Below, piece after piece: positions 25,405 to 34,808 of a stretch of DNA of 64,000 nt. The notes below the pieces were generated by a model, which saw only the letters and a program-made list of their open reading frames with translations, was not told the DNA's origin and did not search any database. This DNA comes from Gammaproteobacteria bacterium (GTDB taxonomy: Bacteria; Pseudomonadota; Gammaproteobacteria; Competibacterales; Competibacteraceae). The stretch's first letter is position 1. The number at the start of each line of letters is the position of its first letter. Location of the stretch: the NCBI GenBank assembly GCA_024234995.1, contig JACKNF010000004.1, forward strand, positions 186,001 through 250,000, written 5' to 3'. The translations under genes and the position numbers were made by a program.

Positions 25405-27384
25405 ATGCCGTTCACTAACAAAGTCAAGGAGGCGGTTATCAGCAAACCGCAAGACCCCCTCCATACTAATTTTCATCCTTCTGACAAGCGTCAGAATATC
25501 GCGCTTGTCGCTTTTCTGGCTTGGATCAGTCTTGGCGCCGATGGCTTATCGTCAGCCTGCTATGGCCCGCAAGAAGCTTTCCTGGCATTGGGACGCTATA
25601 CGCATTTTGGCCTATATCTGGCGGTTGCCACTTTCCTAACAGTTTTCATCATCGCTTTGGCCTATAACCAGGTCATTGAACTGTTTCCATCGGGTGGCGG
25701 CGGCTACAAAGTCGCTACTCAATTACTGGGCTCCCGGGCTGGGTTGGTATCGGGTTCGGCATTGCTGGTCGATTACGTGTTGACTATTGCGATCTCTATC
25801 GCTGCAGGAGTCGATGCGTTGTTCAGCTTGCTGCCCATTGGAGTCCAGCCTTATAAGCTGATGACCGAAATAACTTTGGGCGCTGGTTTGATTGCACTCA
25901 ACCTGCTTAACCTAAAAGAATCGCTCCGGGTTCTGTTGCTCATTTTCACCGGCTTCATCCTGACGCATGCCGGGTTGATTGTCTATGGCATTATTGCCCA
26001 TGCTGAAGGGTTACCTGCTCTGATTCCAGATACCTTCGTTGAGACTGAGCAGCTCACCCAGCAGATGGGTTGGGTATTTGCCGCTTCGTTGTTTCTGAAG
26101 GCCTACTCACTCGGCGGTGGCACCTATACGGGTTTGGAGGCAGTGTCCAATAATGTCCAATTGCTGCGCGAGCCGCGGGTTATCACCGGCCGCTACACCA
26201 TGCTCTACATGGCCCTGGCCCTCAGTTTCACCGCTGGCGGAGTCATCCTTCTCTATCTGCTTTGGAATGCGCAATATATTCCCTATCAAACGCTCAATGC
26301 GGTCACTTTTGGCGCCATCATCGACAGTTGGCGGCTTGATCCCATTTTGAGCTACAGCCTGCTGGCTATCGTGATGCTGCTAGAGGCGGGATTATTGTTT
26401 GTCGCAGCCAACATTGGCTTTCTTGGCGGGCCGCGTGTACTGGCCTATATGGCAGTCGATTCCTGGGCGCCGCGTCAGTTCCGCAACTTGTCTGGAAGGC
26501 TGGTGACCCAAAACGGCATCCTGCTGATGGGGCTGGGCGCGCTCGGCATCCTGATGTGGACTGAGGGGGATGTGTCAGTGCTGGTGGTGTTATACAGCAT
26601 CAATGTGTTCATGACCTTTTCGCTATCGCTGCTTGGCCTGTGCAAGCATTGGTGGACCAATCGCTATGACGAGCAAAACTACAAATCGCGGCTTATGCTG
26701 TCGCTGCTGGGTTTCACCGTCACCGGCGGCATTTTGATTGTAACCGTCGTGGAAAAATTCACTGAAGGCGGCTGGCTGACGATTCTGATCACCGGCCTGA
26801 TCATCACCCTTTGCGCATTAATTAAGCGTCACTATGAAGGAGTGCGCCAGCAGTTGCGCACGGTCGACGCACTGTACGCGCCACGCCCGGACTGGGGCGA
26901 GGATTTGCCGGAACCGGCGTTAGACCCTGCTCTACCGACCGCCATCTTTTTAGTTGGCAAGAATCGCGGTCTGGGAATGTACACCCTCAAATGGGTTAAC
27001 GAAGTATTCACCGGGCATTTCAAAAACTTCATCTTTCTAAGCGTCGGCGAGGTTGACGCAGAGAGTTTCGGCGGCAAGGGCGCGCTACGCTCCTTGAAGT
27101 ATCAGATTGAAAACTCGCTGCGTTACTATGTCCATTACTGTCACCATCAAGGATGGGCAGCGACTTCCTATGCCGCTTATGGCACCGACGTCGAGACGGA
27201 ATTGGAAAAATTGGTGATGGAAGTCACCCGTGAGTATCCCAACAGCGTTTGCTTGGGCAGTAAGTTAATTTTTTCCCATGAAAGCTGGCTGATTTCGTGG
27301 CTGCACAATCACACGGCCATTGCCATGCAACGCCGGTTGCATCTGCGGGAAATTCAGATGATCGTTACCCCGATCAAGATCTAA
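25405..27384 (+). CDS. APC-superfamily permease, KimA-like
   Basis: The 659-residue protein has about twelve membrane helices in its first 480 residues and then a soluble C-terminal region of about 170 residues. The stretch AWISLGADGLSSACYGPQEAFLALG (about 38-62) is characteristic of the KimA/YdaO potassium importer group. FPSGGGGYKVATQLLG and SLFLKAYSLGGGTYTGLEAVSNNV are further family motifs. KimA is a high-affinity K+/H+ symporter in Bacillus; the substrate here is inferred. The gene is monocistronic, followed by a convergent hydrolase gene. Confidence 0.8.
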   Translation: MPFTNKVKEAVISKPQDPLHTNFHPSDKRQNIALVAFLAWISLGADGLSSACYGPQEAFLALGRYTHFGLYLAVATFLTVFIIALAYNQVIELFPSGGGGYKVATQLLGSRAGLVSGSALLVDYVLTIAISIAAGVDALFSLLPIGVQPYKLMTEITLGAGLIALNLLNLKESLRVLLLIFTGFILTHAGLIVYGIIAHAEGLPALIPDTFVETEQLTQQMGWVFAASLFLKAYSLGGGTYTGLEAVSNNVQLLREPRVITGRYTMLYMALALSFTAGGVILLYLLWNAQYIPYQTLNAVTFGAIIDSWRLDPILSYSLLAIVMLLEAGLLFVAANIGFLGGPRVLAYMAVDSWAPRQFRNLSGRLVTQNGILLMGLGALGILMWTEGDVSVLVVLYSINVFMTFSLSLLGLCKHWWTNRYDEQNYKSRLMLSLLGFTVTGGILIVTVVEKFTEGGWLTILITGLIITLCALIKRHYEGVRQQLRTVDALYAPRPDWGEDLPEPALDPALPTAIFLVGKNRGLGMYTLKWVNEVFTGHFKNFIFLSVGEVDAESFGGKGALRSLKYQIENSLRYYVHYCHHQGWAATSYAAYGTDVETELEKLVMEVTREYPNSVCLGSKLIFSHESWLISWLHNHTAIAMQRRLHLREIQMIVTPIKI

Positions 27385-27401
27385 AGATACCGCAGCAGGC
27401 G

Positions 27402-28058
27402 TCATGCGTCAGGCGATTGGAGCCCCTCTCGCCCTAACGTTCCGGTTAACACCGCCTCCATCAGATTTGCCAGCCGGCCCAGCGCATCTTGATAAAAATG
27501 ATCAGCACCGGGAAGCACATGCAAGCGGCCGGACGGGTGCCAAAACGGGATTTGTTTGCGTAATAAATCCAACGGGGCAAACGAATCACAGTCCCCGGAA
27601 ATCACCACCAATTCTGCTGCTGGTGATGGCGGAAGGGTGTCAAACTCCATATACGCAACCGGCGGCGCCACCAGCACCAGCCGGCGGACTGCGGGTAGCG
27701 GCGGATCAAGAGACAATGTGATCCAGGCGCCGAAAGAATAACCAGTCAAATCAGTAACGGTTTTGCCCAGGCCCACCAAAACATCCGCTGCCGCACGCAA
27801 ATCGTCTTGCTCGCCACGGCCATTGTCATAGGCGCCTTCACTAGCTCCGACCCCGCGAAAATTGAAGCGCAAGGTGCTATAACCCAATCGCTGGTATACC
27901 TTGGCCAGCGTTACAACGACTGGATTATCCAATTCGCCGCCATAGAGCGGATGCGGATGCGAGATCACAACCGCATCCGGACCGGGTGCCAGCCGCAACC
28001 GGCCCTCTAGCCGCAACGCGCCCGACTTGAAAAAAATAGACTCCCCGGATGCAGCCAT
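27402..28058 (-). CDS. Alpha/beta hydrolase of the dienelactone-hydrolase/YfhR-like type
   Basis: The product is 218 residues. The nucleophile elbow is GYSFGAW (about 106-112), the oxyanion region is SHPHPLYGGELDN (about 34-46), and the terminal His sits in LPGADHFYQDALGRL. FNFRGVGASEG is typical of this cytosolic hydrolase group. The substrate is unknown; short esters are likely. It lies 18 bases downstream of the MipA/OmpV gene and may be cotranscribed with it. Confidence 0.8.
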   Translation of the reverse strand: MAASGESIFFKSGALRLEGRLRLAPGPDAVVISHPHPLYGGELDNPVVVTLAKVYQRLGYSTLRFNFRGVGASEGAYDNGRGEQDDLRAAADVLVGLGKTVTDLTGYSFGAWITLSLDPPLPAVRRLVLVAPPVAYMEFDTLPPSPAAELVVISGDCDSFAPLDLLRKQIPFWHPSGRLHVLPGADHFYQDALGRLANLMEAVLTGTLGREGLQSPDA

Positions 28059-28076
28059 TGAGTCAAATGAACCTTA

Positions 28077-28901
28077 CTACTTCCAAGCGTAACCGATACC
28101 GGCACCACCGCTCCACTGGCTGGCGTCACCGCGCTTAACAATCGGGCTGTCGGCAGCATCACCGGCAATCCGCTGGTATAACAACCCGGCACCCATGTAC
28201 CATTCTGGAGTAATTTGAATAACCAGCGCTGGCCACGCATACCATTGCGTCAATCCGCCACCGGGACTGAATACCGGCAAGCCACTCGCCTGTGAGCCTT
28301 TTTGAGTGACGCCGTAATAAGCCTGATTGTAGCTTGAACTCACCCAAGAAGCACCGGCACCCACCCCAATCACCGCCTTATGACTGACTGGAAACCAGAA
28401 ATTAGCCCATAGCCCGCTATTCGCGCCACTGTAAACATCACCCAGATCACCCATTACCTGCGCGCCGACCCGCAAGCGCCATGGAATTCCTTCTAAGTTA
28501 TTGTAAATGTATGAGACGACCACCCCCCCTTCGACGGTGTTATCTACATCGGGTAAGCGGGAAATGATCTTGTCATCCACATCGTTGCGCCCAAACTGGA
28601 AGGAGAAAATGGGTCCTATCTGCCAATCTGGCGAATCAAGTAAATTCACATCGACGATCGGTCCGTACCATTCGACAAACCGGTTGCTATCCTTGAATTG
28701 GTAATACAGGCCCGGTGCTGCCCCCCAGACATAATCGCTGGACCCGCTGTATTCCGGCGTCACTCCAATACCTAACCCAATAAAATTAGGAATAATATTG
28801 TTGGAAGACTCCTCGGCGTATGCGGATGTCAAACTGAAGAATAAGCCTGACACCAACAATACAGCGACGGTTGCAAAGGATTTCGGTAAATGATGCTGCA
28901 T
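28077..28901 (-). CDS. MipA/OmpV-family outer-membrane protein
   Basis: From the ATG at 28901 the product is 274 residues, with a signal peptide ending TSAYA. The mature part follows the MipA/OmpV pattern: IPNFIGLGIGVTPEYSGSSDYVWGAAPGLYYQF at the start, alternating beta strands, and GGAGIGYAWK at the end, a C-terminal strand expected for barrel insertion. Members scaffold murein enzymes or form pores. The longer start at 28970 lacks a ribosome site, while AGGA precedes 28901. It lies 18 bases upstream of the hydrolase gene. Confidence 0.85.
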   Translation of the reverse strand: MQHHLPKSFATVAVLLVSGLFFSLTSAYAEESSNNIIPNFIGLGIGVTPEYSGSSDYVWGAAPGLYYQFKDSNRFVEWYGPIVDVNLLDSPDWQIGPIFSFQFGRNDVDDKIISRLPDVDNTVEGGVVVSYIYNNLEGIPWRLRVGAQVMGDLGDVYSGANSGLWANFWFPVSHKAVIGVGAGASWVSSSYNQAYYGVTQKGSQASGLPVFSPGGGLTQWYAWPALVIQITPEWYMGAGLLYQRIAGDAADSPIVKRGDASQWSGGAGIGYAWK

Positions 28902-29138
28902 GTCTAGATCCTGAAAAGTAAGGGTGAACTTGATATTTGACAGTTCTGTAAAAAAATAGTGAACCCTCACGCCAGCAATGGATAGGGTTTCATTGTAATG
29001 ATAAACGAAATACCAAATCGCCCCGATGTGATTTTCGACCTTATCTTGAAAAAGAATGTGTTTGCCTTACCAGACGGGAAAGCGATTGTCTTAACGTGCA
29101 GTTCAATCTTCACTATTTTATCCGTTAAGCCGGGTCTT

Positions 29139-29297
29139 TTACCTGCGAGGTGGCGGTGCGCGGGAAGACCACCCGATAAGCTTCCAGAAATCAGTATAAA
29201 AAAATAGCAGATTGCCGATAAACCGGCCGTCAAGAAACCCAGCATCCTTGAGCGCCTTCTTGACTTCGATTACCTGCAAAAATGCGGTGAGAATCAT
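29139..29297 (-). CDS. Possible small protein or decayed gene, unknown
   Basis: A 52-codon frame reads MILTAFLQVIEVKKALKDAG, then GFLDGRFIGNLLFFYTDFWKLIGW, ending PPPRR. It looks coding-like, with a hydrophobic start that extends upstream in frame toward the MFS gene. No ribosome site was seen. It occupies most of the 28971-29351 gap and could be a remnant. Nothing else was recognised there. Confidence 0.2.
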   Translation of the reverse strand: MILTAFLQVIEVKKALKDAGFLDGRFIGNLLFFYTDFWKLIGWSSRAPPPRR

Positions 29298-29351
29298 GAT
29301 GGATACCGGAAAAAACAAGCTGATGAGATTGAATGAAGCGGGATAATAGGA

Positions 29352-30581
29352 ATGCTAGCCAATAGCGGTAACGTCTCCATGAGACAGATTCCGGCCGGAG
29401 TCTGGATACTCGGTTTTGTCAGCATGTTAATGGACATCTCATCAGAGATGATCCACAGCCTGCTACCGATATTCATGGTGACGACGCTAGGAGCTGATGC
29501 TTTTGCAGTTGGCTTCATAGAAGGACTGGCCGAGTCCACCGCCTTGATCCTTAAAATCTTCTCCGGGGCATTGAGCGACTACCTGGGCAAGCGTAAGGGA
29601 CTGGCAGTATTTGGCTACGCCTTGGGTGCGCTGAGCAAGCCCTTGTTTGCGCTGGCGCCGGCCACCGGCATCGTGCTGACAGCACGGCTGTTGGACCGGG
29701 TTGGTAAAGGCATCCGTGGCGCACCGCGCGATGCGCTGGTCGCCGACATTACGCCGCCAAGCTTGCGCGGAGCCGCCTTTGGTCTGCGGCAATCGCTCGA
29801 TACCGTGGGGGCCTTTCTCGGGCCGCTATTGGCAGTCGGCCTGATGCTATTATGGGCTAACAATTTCCGGGCCGTGTTCTGGGTCGCGATGATTCCAGGT
29901 CTGATGGCAGTCGCACTGCTGTTCTTTGGCCTGCACGAACCAGAACACAACCAGACAATGGCACGTAAGAATCCGATTCACCTGGAGAACTTGCGCCGCC
30001 TTGGCGCTCCTTACTGGCGGGTCGCCGGCGTCGGCGCGGTGTTCACTTTAGCGCGGTTCAGTGAAGCGTTCCTGGTCTTACGCGCCCAGCAAGGCGGCGT
30101 ACCGGTCGCATTTGTGCCACTGGTAATAGTGGCGATGAACTTGATCTACGCACTATCAGCATATCCCTTCGGCAAACTCTCCGACTGCATGAGCCACCGC
30201 AAGCTGTTGGCAATTGGACTGATCGTACTAATCGTAGCGGACCTCGTACTGGCCACCAGCAACCATTGGGGCGTGGTATTGGCTGGCGTTGCCCTGTGGG
30301 GCATGCACATGGGCATTACTCAAGGACTGCTTGCGACGATGGTGGCAGATACTGCACCTGCCGATCTACGTGGCACAGCCTATGGGTTCTTCAATCTAGT
30401 CAGCGGTATTGCCATGCTGCCAGCAAGTATCGTTGCCGGCCTGTTCTGGGACCGGTTCGGGGCATCGGTCACGTTCTATGCTGGCGCAACCTTCTGCGCA
30501 ATTGCACTTGCCGGCCTTGCGTGGCAGCCTGGGTCGCGATCTCTATTGGGGAGACGATACATCTATCGAAACCGTGGATAA
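29352..30581 (+). CDS. Major facilitator superfamily transporter
   Basis: The 409-residue product has twelve hydrophobic helices. The loop 2-3 MFS signature appears as GALSDYLGKRKGLAVFGY, with a second in GKLSDCMSHRKLLAIG. LLDRVGKGIRGAPRDALVADITPPSLRGAAFGLRQSLDTVGAFLGP is typical of a subgroup annotated as MFS efflux proteins. The substrate is unknown. The ATG at 29352 was used; an in-frame ATG at 29379 is also possible. The frame ends at 30581, at the join with a decayed kinase fragment, so its last about 15 residues (GRRYIYRNRG) may be foreign. Confidence 0.82.
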   Translation: MLANSGNVSMRQIPAGVWILGFVSMLMDISSEMIHSLLPIFMVTTLGADAFAVGFIEGLAESTALILKIFSGALSDYLGKRKGLAVFGYALGALSKPLFALAPATGIVLTARLLDRVGKGIRGAPRDALVADITPPSLRGAAFGLRQSLDTVGAFLGPLLAVGLMLLWANNFRAVFWVAMIPGLMAVALLFFGLHEPEHNQTMARKNPIHLENLRRLGAPYWRVAGVGAVFTLARFSEAFLVLRAQQGGVPVAFVPLVIVAMNLIYALSAYPFGKLSDCMSHRKLLAIGLIVLIVADLVLATSNHWGVVLAGVALWGMHMGITQGLLATMVADTAPADLRGTAYGFFNLVSGIAMLPASIVAGLFWDRFGASVTFYAGATFCAIALAGLAWQPGSRSLLGRRYIYRNRG

Positions 30582-30725
30582 CGCTCTGGGGATTTCCATT
30601 TTAGAATGCAAACAGGTGTTCGATGCTTTCTATCGAAGGATAGGCACCGATGGTAAGAGCAGCGGGCTTGGATTCACCATCGCCCGGGAAGCAGCTACCA
30701 TCAATGCTTCTTGGGCGCCGTTACC
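30568..30725 (+). pseudogene. Remnant of a histidine kinase C-terminus
   Basis: One frame overlapping the MFS tail reads VDNALGISILECKQVFDAFYRR, then IGTDGKSSGLGFTIAREAA. It matches the F and G2 boxes of sensor kinases (VFERFYR....GSGLGLAIVREIA). No ATP-binding N box or start is present. It runs into the 3' end of the convergent gene at 30701. Confidence 0.5.
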
Positions 30726-32044
30726 ACCTGGTCGTTATCGTCAAGCACGCCAAGACAGCGTTCCGTTGGCGAATATACCAGCCAGCCCGGCTGTCTGATC
30801 GTGTGGGAAATACCCCAGTTCCTGCTCCGCTGTTGAATCTGGCTAGCGATCGCCTCCAATCCATCGGTGCACAGTGGATAAAAATGCTCCAAGCTTAATA
30901 ACTGGCCATCAATTGCAAAAGCTGCCAGGCTATAGGCAATGGTATCCAATCCCCTCTCAGTGTGCTGAGTCGCTACCAGCCGCACCGGATGGATAGCACC
31001 AGCTTGCAAGTAGATCGTTTCCGTCAGATAGCGCTCATTCAGGGCGGGTGCTGCTTGAAGAGCGTCCATGGCTGCGGAAGTCTCATCCTGTTGAATCATG
31101 GGCGTGCCCAAAACCCACCGCAAAGGCAGACCGTAAGCGGGAAGCGCGACGGCGTACAATCGAGACTGCTGCAACCAGCGCTGGTACCCCTCGCTTAATT
31201 GGCTCGCTGCCACTGTCTGGCCAGGACCAAAGCGCGCCCAGTCATCAAACGTATAAAACGGTGACCATGCCATATCGTCCATCAACAGGTAACGATTACC
31301 GCTATCCGCGAGGACCACTTGATGAGGGCCAGGCCGCTCGAACAGCGCCGGCTCCAGCAATTGCCAGAGTCCACGCAAGTCATTATTTTCCATCTGATTT
31401 CGCAACCAGGCACACAAATCGCCCAGGGTAGCGTAGAACAGATTCAATACTGGGATGCCAAATACCGCACGTACGGTAGCATGCGTGGTGGTAGAGGCTT
31501 GACCATTCCGGGCCAGCGTGTTCTCCATATCCATGAATACGCGATCCATGACCTCACTGGTTCCAACCAGACAGAAAGGCAATAACGCCAACGGCCCAAA
31601 AACTGCCTGGGGCTGAGGATTGAGCGCATCAATAGGAAAGCGGCCATCGCTGGCGCCAATAGCCAGTCGTGGCGGCGGTAGCCCGGCATTGCGTGGCGCA
31701 CAGCGCATCAAATCAGCCAAGGCACTCAACAGAGGAAATCTAGGACGAAATACATCGGTCTGGTCATATAACGCGCCTGCCAGCACCAAACCGGCTGGGG
31801 CAATACCTTCTTCGAGCAGACGATTCAAATCGTCAGCAATCTGGCTGGCTAAGACGTTAGCAACATCACGAGTCAGCAGAGGCGGTGGCTTGCCAGTGAA
31901 AAGAGGTGACTGACTGTCCAGTTCGATGCAGAGCAAACCGGTACAGAAATCCAAATCATGAGTGCTGGTCTGAGTATCCACAAGATTGACCTCGCAATAA
32001 GCGATAATAAGGTAATCGTCCCGCATGCCGGCCAACAGGTACAA
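30701..32044 (-). CDS. Conserved protein of unknown function
   Basis: The 447-residue product may truly start at the ATG at 32026 (MRDDYLIIAYCEVNLVD), seven codons inside the longest reading. It has no signal peptide and no clear membrane segment. Features include GLVLAGALYDQTDVFRPRFPLLSALADL, LPALGLPLRWVLG-like hydrophobic strands in the second half and a charged PKKH end. I recognise no domain or catalytic motif. It is isolated, with a decayed kinase fragment at its 3' end and a DUF2934 gene about 110 bases upstream on the same strand. Confidence 0.6.
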   Translation of the reverse strand: MYLLAGMRDDYLIIAYCEVNLVDTQTSTHDLDFCTGLLCIELDSQSPLFTGKPPPLLTRDVANVLASQIADDLNRLLEEGIAPAGLVLAGALYDQTDVFRPRFPLLSALADLMRCAPRNAGLPPPRLAIGASDGRFPIDALNPQPQAVFGPLALLPFCLVGTSEVMDRVFMDMENTLARNGQASTTTHATVRAVFGIPVLNLFYATLGDLCAWLRNQMENNDLRGLWQLLEPALFERPGPHQVVLADSGNRYLLMDDMAWSPFYTFDDWARFGPGQTVAASQLSEGYQRWLQQSRLYAVALPAYGLPLRWVLGTPMIQQDETSAAMDALQAAPALNERYLTETIYLQAGAIHPVRLVATQHTERGLDTIAYSLAAFAIDGQLLSLEHFYPLCTDGLEAIASQIQQRSRNWGISHTIRQPGWLVYSPTERCLGVLDDNDQVVTAPKKH

Positions 32045-32150
32045 ATTTATTCAATTCGTCCTTTAACCCTATCCGATCGCTTCAAGATGATTCTTTAGCA
32101 AAAGAGAACGTTCACTATAGGGTACCGCCGCTACAGAACGGGTACTGGAA

Positions 32151-32435
32151 TCATTCAGCTTCTATGCAATCTTTATCTGATGTACCGGCTTCTTCTGCCG
32201 CTTGTAAGGATGGACGATGCAACGGCTGTTCAGGCGATAAAAACACGAGAGCACCACGCGGCGACACCGGCTGTGAATACAATTGATTAATTTCACGTTC
32301 TGCCTCTAACCAGTCCTGGATAGGGCAACCACCTTGAAAACCCCGGCGTTCAGCAAGAAAATAAGCAGCCTCCGCAATCAGGCAATATCGTTCCTCAGGA
32401 GGAACAGTCCGGTAGATTCGCTTGGGTTTTGACAC
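32151..32435 (-). CDS. DUF2934-domain protein
   Basis: From the GTG at 32435 (AGGAG eight bases upstream) the product is 94 residues. The DUF2934 motif is seen in AYFLAERRGFQGGCPIQDWLEAEREI (about residues 23-48), a short segment found in many soluble proteobacterial proteins. Its role is unknown. The rest is low complexity with an acidic end. The longer reading from 32459 lacks a ribosome site. It may be cotranscribed with the larger unknown gene downstream. Confidence 0.65.
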   Translation of the reverse strand: MSKPKRIYRTVPPEERYCLIAEAAYFLAERRGFQGGCPIQDWLEAEREINQLYSQPVSPRGALVFLSPEQPLHRPSLQAAEEAGTSDKDCIEAE

Positions 32436-32626
32436 GATGGAGGCTCCTGGAGATCGCAAAAGAAACGGTGTTCATGCTACCAGATTGAAAATTGAGTCGG
32501 CCAGTTTCCTGAAATATGGAAATTTCACTACTCTATAGAGTACCGGTACAGAGAAAAAATCAGGCTAAGACAATTTTTAAATCTTGGTCAGAATCAACGA
32601 TGAAATTTTAAATTTAGGAAGCGGTA

Positions 32627-33280
32627 ATGATCGGCGGTGTCCATTCCAGCGATTATTCTTACATACCACAGGTTCACGCTAGCGGAAGCGATTCACTCCG
32701 GGAGCTGCAAACGAACGGCAATGATTCCCTTCTACAAGGGCGCGATGCGCGCAGCAAGAATAATCCCGGAACTGGCAAGAATCAGGCAAATGCGGCCACA
32801 CCCCCTCAAGCTAAAATCCAGTTGACTGAAGCAGAACTGGCGGTGGTGCGCGAATTAAAGCAGCGTGACCAAAAAGTACGCCAGCATGAAATGGCCCATA
32901 TCATGGCGAGCGGCGGATTGGCACAAGGAGGCCCCAGCTACACCTACCAAAAAGGTCCAGACGGGAAGAATTATGCCATAGGCGGCCATGTCAATCTCGA
33001 CATTTCACCAGGCAAGACGCCTGAGGAAACCCTGCAAAAAGCCCAAACCATTCAAGCTGCCGCCACAGCACCGATAGACCCTTCTAGCCAGGATCGCTCC
33101 ATCGCAGCCAAGGCTAGCCAGATGGCCATGAAGGCACGGATGGAACTCGCCCAGCATCAAGCCACCGGAAAAAACAGCTTATCTCAACCCGGCGATGACT
33201 CACCGGCCAGCCGGCTGGCCCGGCGGTTTTTCTCTGCAGTCACGCCTCAGCCGGGGTCTTTGATTGAATTAACCGCGTAA
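32627..33280 (+). CDS. SprA-related putative metalloprotease (CJM1_0395-type)
   Basis: The product is 217 residues. The conserved core runs from LTEAELAVVRELKQRDQKVRQHEMAHIMASGG (about 66-97) through PSYTYQKGPDGKNYAIGGHVNLDISPG to a helical MAMKARMELA. HEMAH looks like a zinc-binding HExxH-type motif and gives the family its name, but no activity is proven. The first 60 residues are Ser/Asn/Gly-rich and disordered. A C-terminal RRFFSAVTPQPG segment follows. It stands alone, divergent from the DUF2934 gene. Confidence 0.75.
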   Translation: MIGGVHSSDYSYIPQVHASGSDSLRELQTNGNDSLLQGRDARSKNNPGTGKNQANAATPPQAKIQLTEAELAVVRELKQRDQKVRQHEMAHIMASGGLAQGGPSYTYQKGPDGKNYAIGGHVNLDISPGKTPEETLQKAQTIQAAATAPIDPSSQDRSIAAKASQMAMKARMELAQHQATGKNSLSQPGDDSPASRLARRFFSAVTPQPGSLIELTA

Positions 33281-33359
33281 GCCTGCTTAATCACTGACGC
33301 AATACAAGGCCAGAGATGCTTTCTTGATTGAGCGGAATTGATTTGGGAGTAAAACGGTC

Positions 33360-34100
33360 ATGCACAATCTGAATGGAAAAACGGCAATCATCACCGGCGC
33401 ATCGCGAGGCATTGGAGCTAGCATTGCCAAAGCGCTGGCCACTGCTGGCGCACGTGTAGTTGTGAATTATGCGCAGAATCAGATCGCAGCGCATCATGTG
33501 ATATCCGCCATCCAAGCTGAAGGCGGTGAAGCCATTGCTTATCAGGCCGATGTCAGTCAAGCCATTGAAGTGAAAGCGTTGTTCGATACCGCAATTCAAC
33601 ACTTCGGCGATGTGCATATCCTGGTCAACAACGCCGCTATCATGACCAACCACGCTTTGGTAGATACCACTGATGCGGATTTCGATCAGACTTTCGCGAT
33701 TAACGTCCGGGGTGTATTCAACATGTTGCGTGAGAGTGCGCATCGATTGGCCAACAATGGACGCATCATCAACCTGTCGACCACGGTAACCCGGCTTTTG
33801 CTACCTCACTATGGCGCCTATGCTGCATCCAAGGGGGCTGTGGAGCAATTGAGCCGGGTATTTGCCAAAGAGATAGGAAGCCGGGGAATCACCGTGAATG
33901 TTGTCTCACCGGGGCCAACTCATACCGAACTGTTTACTCATGGCAAAAGTGAAGAAACCATTCAACGCCTGGCAGCGATGTCCGCATTTGGCCGTATTGC
34001 TGAACCTGAAGATATCGCCCAGGTGGTTGTATTTCTCGCCAGCGATGAGGCTGCCTGGATTACTGGGCAAAATATTGGAGCAAATGGCGGGTTTGCGTGA
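33360..34100 (+). CDS. SDR-family oxidoreductase
   Basis: The 246-residue product has the classical short-chain dehydrogenase length. The cofactor motif TGASRGIG is at residues 12-19, NNAA is near 90, the catalytic Ser is in NLSTTVTR, and YGAYAASKGAVEQLSR holds the YxxxK pair. The SPGPTHTELF and ITGQNIGANGGF ends are typical of FabG-like members. It would use NAD(P)H on an unknown carbonyl. It stands just before the nif region but on the opposite strand, and has no obvious link to nitrogen fixation. Confidence 0.88.
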   Translation: MHNLNGKTAIITGASRGIGASIAKALATAGARVVVNYAQNQIAAHHVISAIQAEGGEAIAYQADVSQAIEVKALFDTAIQHFGDVHILVNNAAIMTNHALVDTTDADFDQTFAINVRGVFNMLRESAHRLANNGRIINLSTTVTRLLLPHYGAYAASKGAVEQLSRVFAKEIGSRGITVNVVSPGPTHTELFTHGKSEETIQRLAAMSAFGRIAEPEDIAQVVVFLASDEAAWITGQNIGANGGFA

Positions 34101-34255
34101 GTTTCCAAGGAGAGTGTGCACATTAAAAGCGCCTGCCGCCTTGGCTCAGGTTGAGGAGTACGCGCAGAATTTCAAGATCTCACGCATGAGCAGCAATTGC
34201 CTGAAACCGCCTGCACGCGGAACCTTGAATAAAGATCAAATTGATCAAGCAGGTC

Positions 34256-34687
34256 TTACACGGCCACGCCCAAAATAACACTCGTTGACTTAAACACAGC
34301 AATTGCCTCGCTGCCTTCCTTAAGTCCCAGCCCATCGATGCTCTCATTGGTAATGAGCGCGGTCACCCTTTCTCCACCGGCCAACTGAATCACAACCTCG
34401 CTATTGACCGCGCCCTTTTGGCATTTCACCACTGTGCCGTGCAACTGGTTACGGGCGCTCAGCCGCAGAGGAACATCAGGGGCCATGACGATCACCGAGG
34501 ACGCCTTGACCAGCGCGTAAACGTCAACGCCATCCTGGATACCTAGATTCTCCAGACTCTTGCTAGTAATCAGGGCGGTAATCTGATCACCCCCACCGAT
34601 ATCGACACTGACATCCGCGTTGATTTGGCCAATATGCAGAACCGTTACCCGGCCCTTGAACTGATTCCTGGTGCTGACGTTCATCAT
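34256..34687 (-). CDS. Di-Mop (TOBE) molybdate-binding protein, ModG-like
   Basis: The 143-residue product consists of two Mop/TOBE repeats: STRNQFKGRVTVLHIGQINADVSVDIGGGDQITALITSKSLENLGI (about 5-50) and SARNQLHGTVVKCQKGAVNSEVVIQLAGGERVTALITNESIDGLGL (about 76-121). Such molbindins bind molybdate in the cytosol and buffer it for nitrogenase cofactor synthesis; Azotobacter ModG has the same two-domain plan. The gene is the last of the minus-strand nif region, behind fdxB, separated from it by a strong hairpin. GGAG precedes the tandem ATGs. Confidence 0.85.
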   Translation of the reverse strand: MMNVSTRNQFKGRVTVLHIGQINADVSVDIGGGDQITALITSKSLENLGIQDGVDVYALVKASSVIVMAPDVPLRLSARNQLHGTVVKCQKGAVNSEVVIQLAGGERVTALITNESIDGLGLKEGSEAIAVFKSTSVILGVAV

Positions 34688-34736
34688 CGATCTCCGTGCA
34701 AAGTGTCTCTTTCATTGCCAGCGCGCCTGCCGGCTC

Positions 34737-34775
34737 ACGGATCATCGTCCGGGTATCAACCGGACGATGATCCGT
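34737..34775 (-). terminator. Perfect 16-bp hairpin between fdxB and the Mop gene
   Basis: ACGGATCATCGTCCGG (34737-34752) pairs fully with CCGGACGATGATCCGT (34760-34775) around a 7-base loop, 34 bases beyond the fdxB stop. It lacks a T-run on the minus strand. It may terminate or attenuate the nif transcript before the Mop gene. Confidence 0.55.
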
Positions 34776-34808
34776 CCATTTAGGGAATCAACTCCAAGTG
34801 AGGATTCT

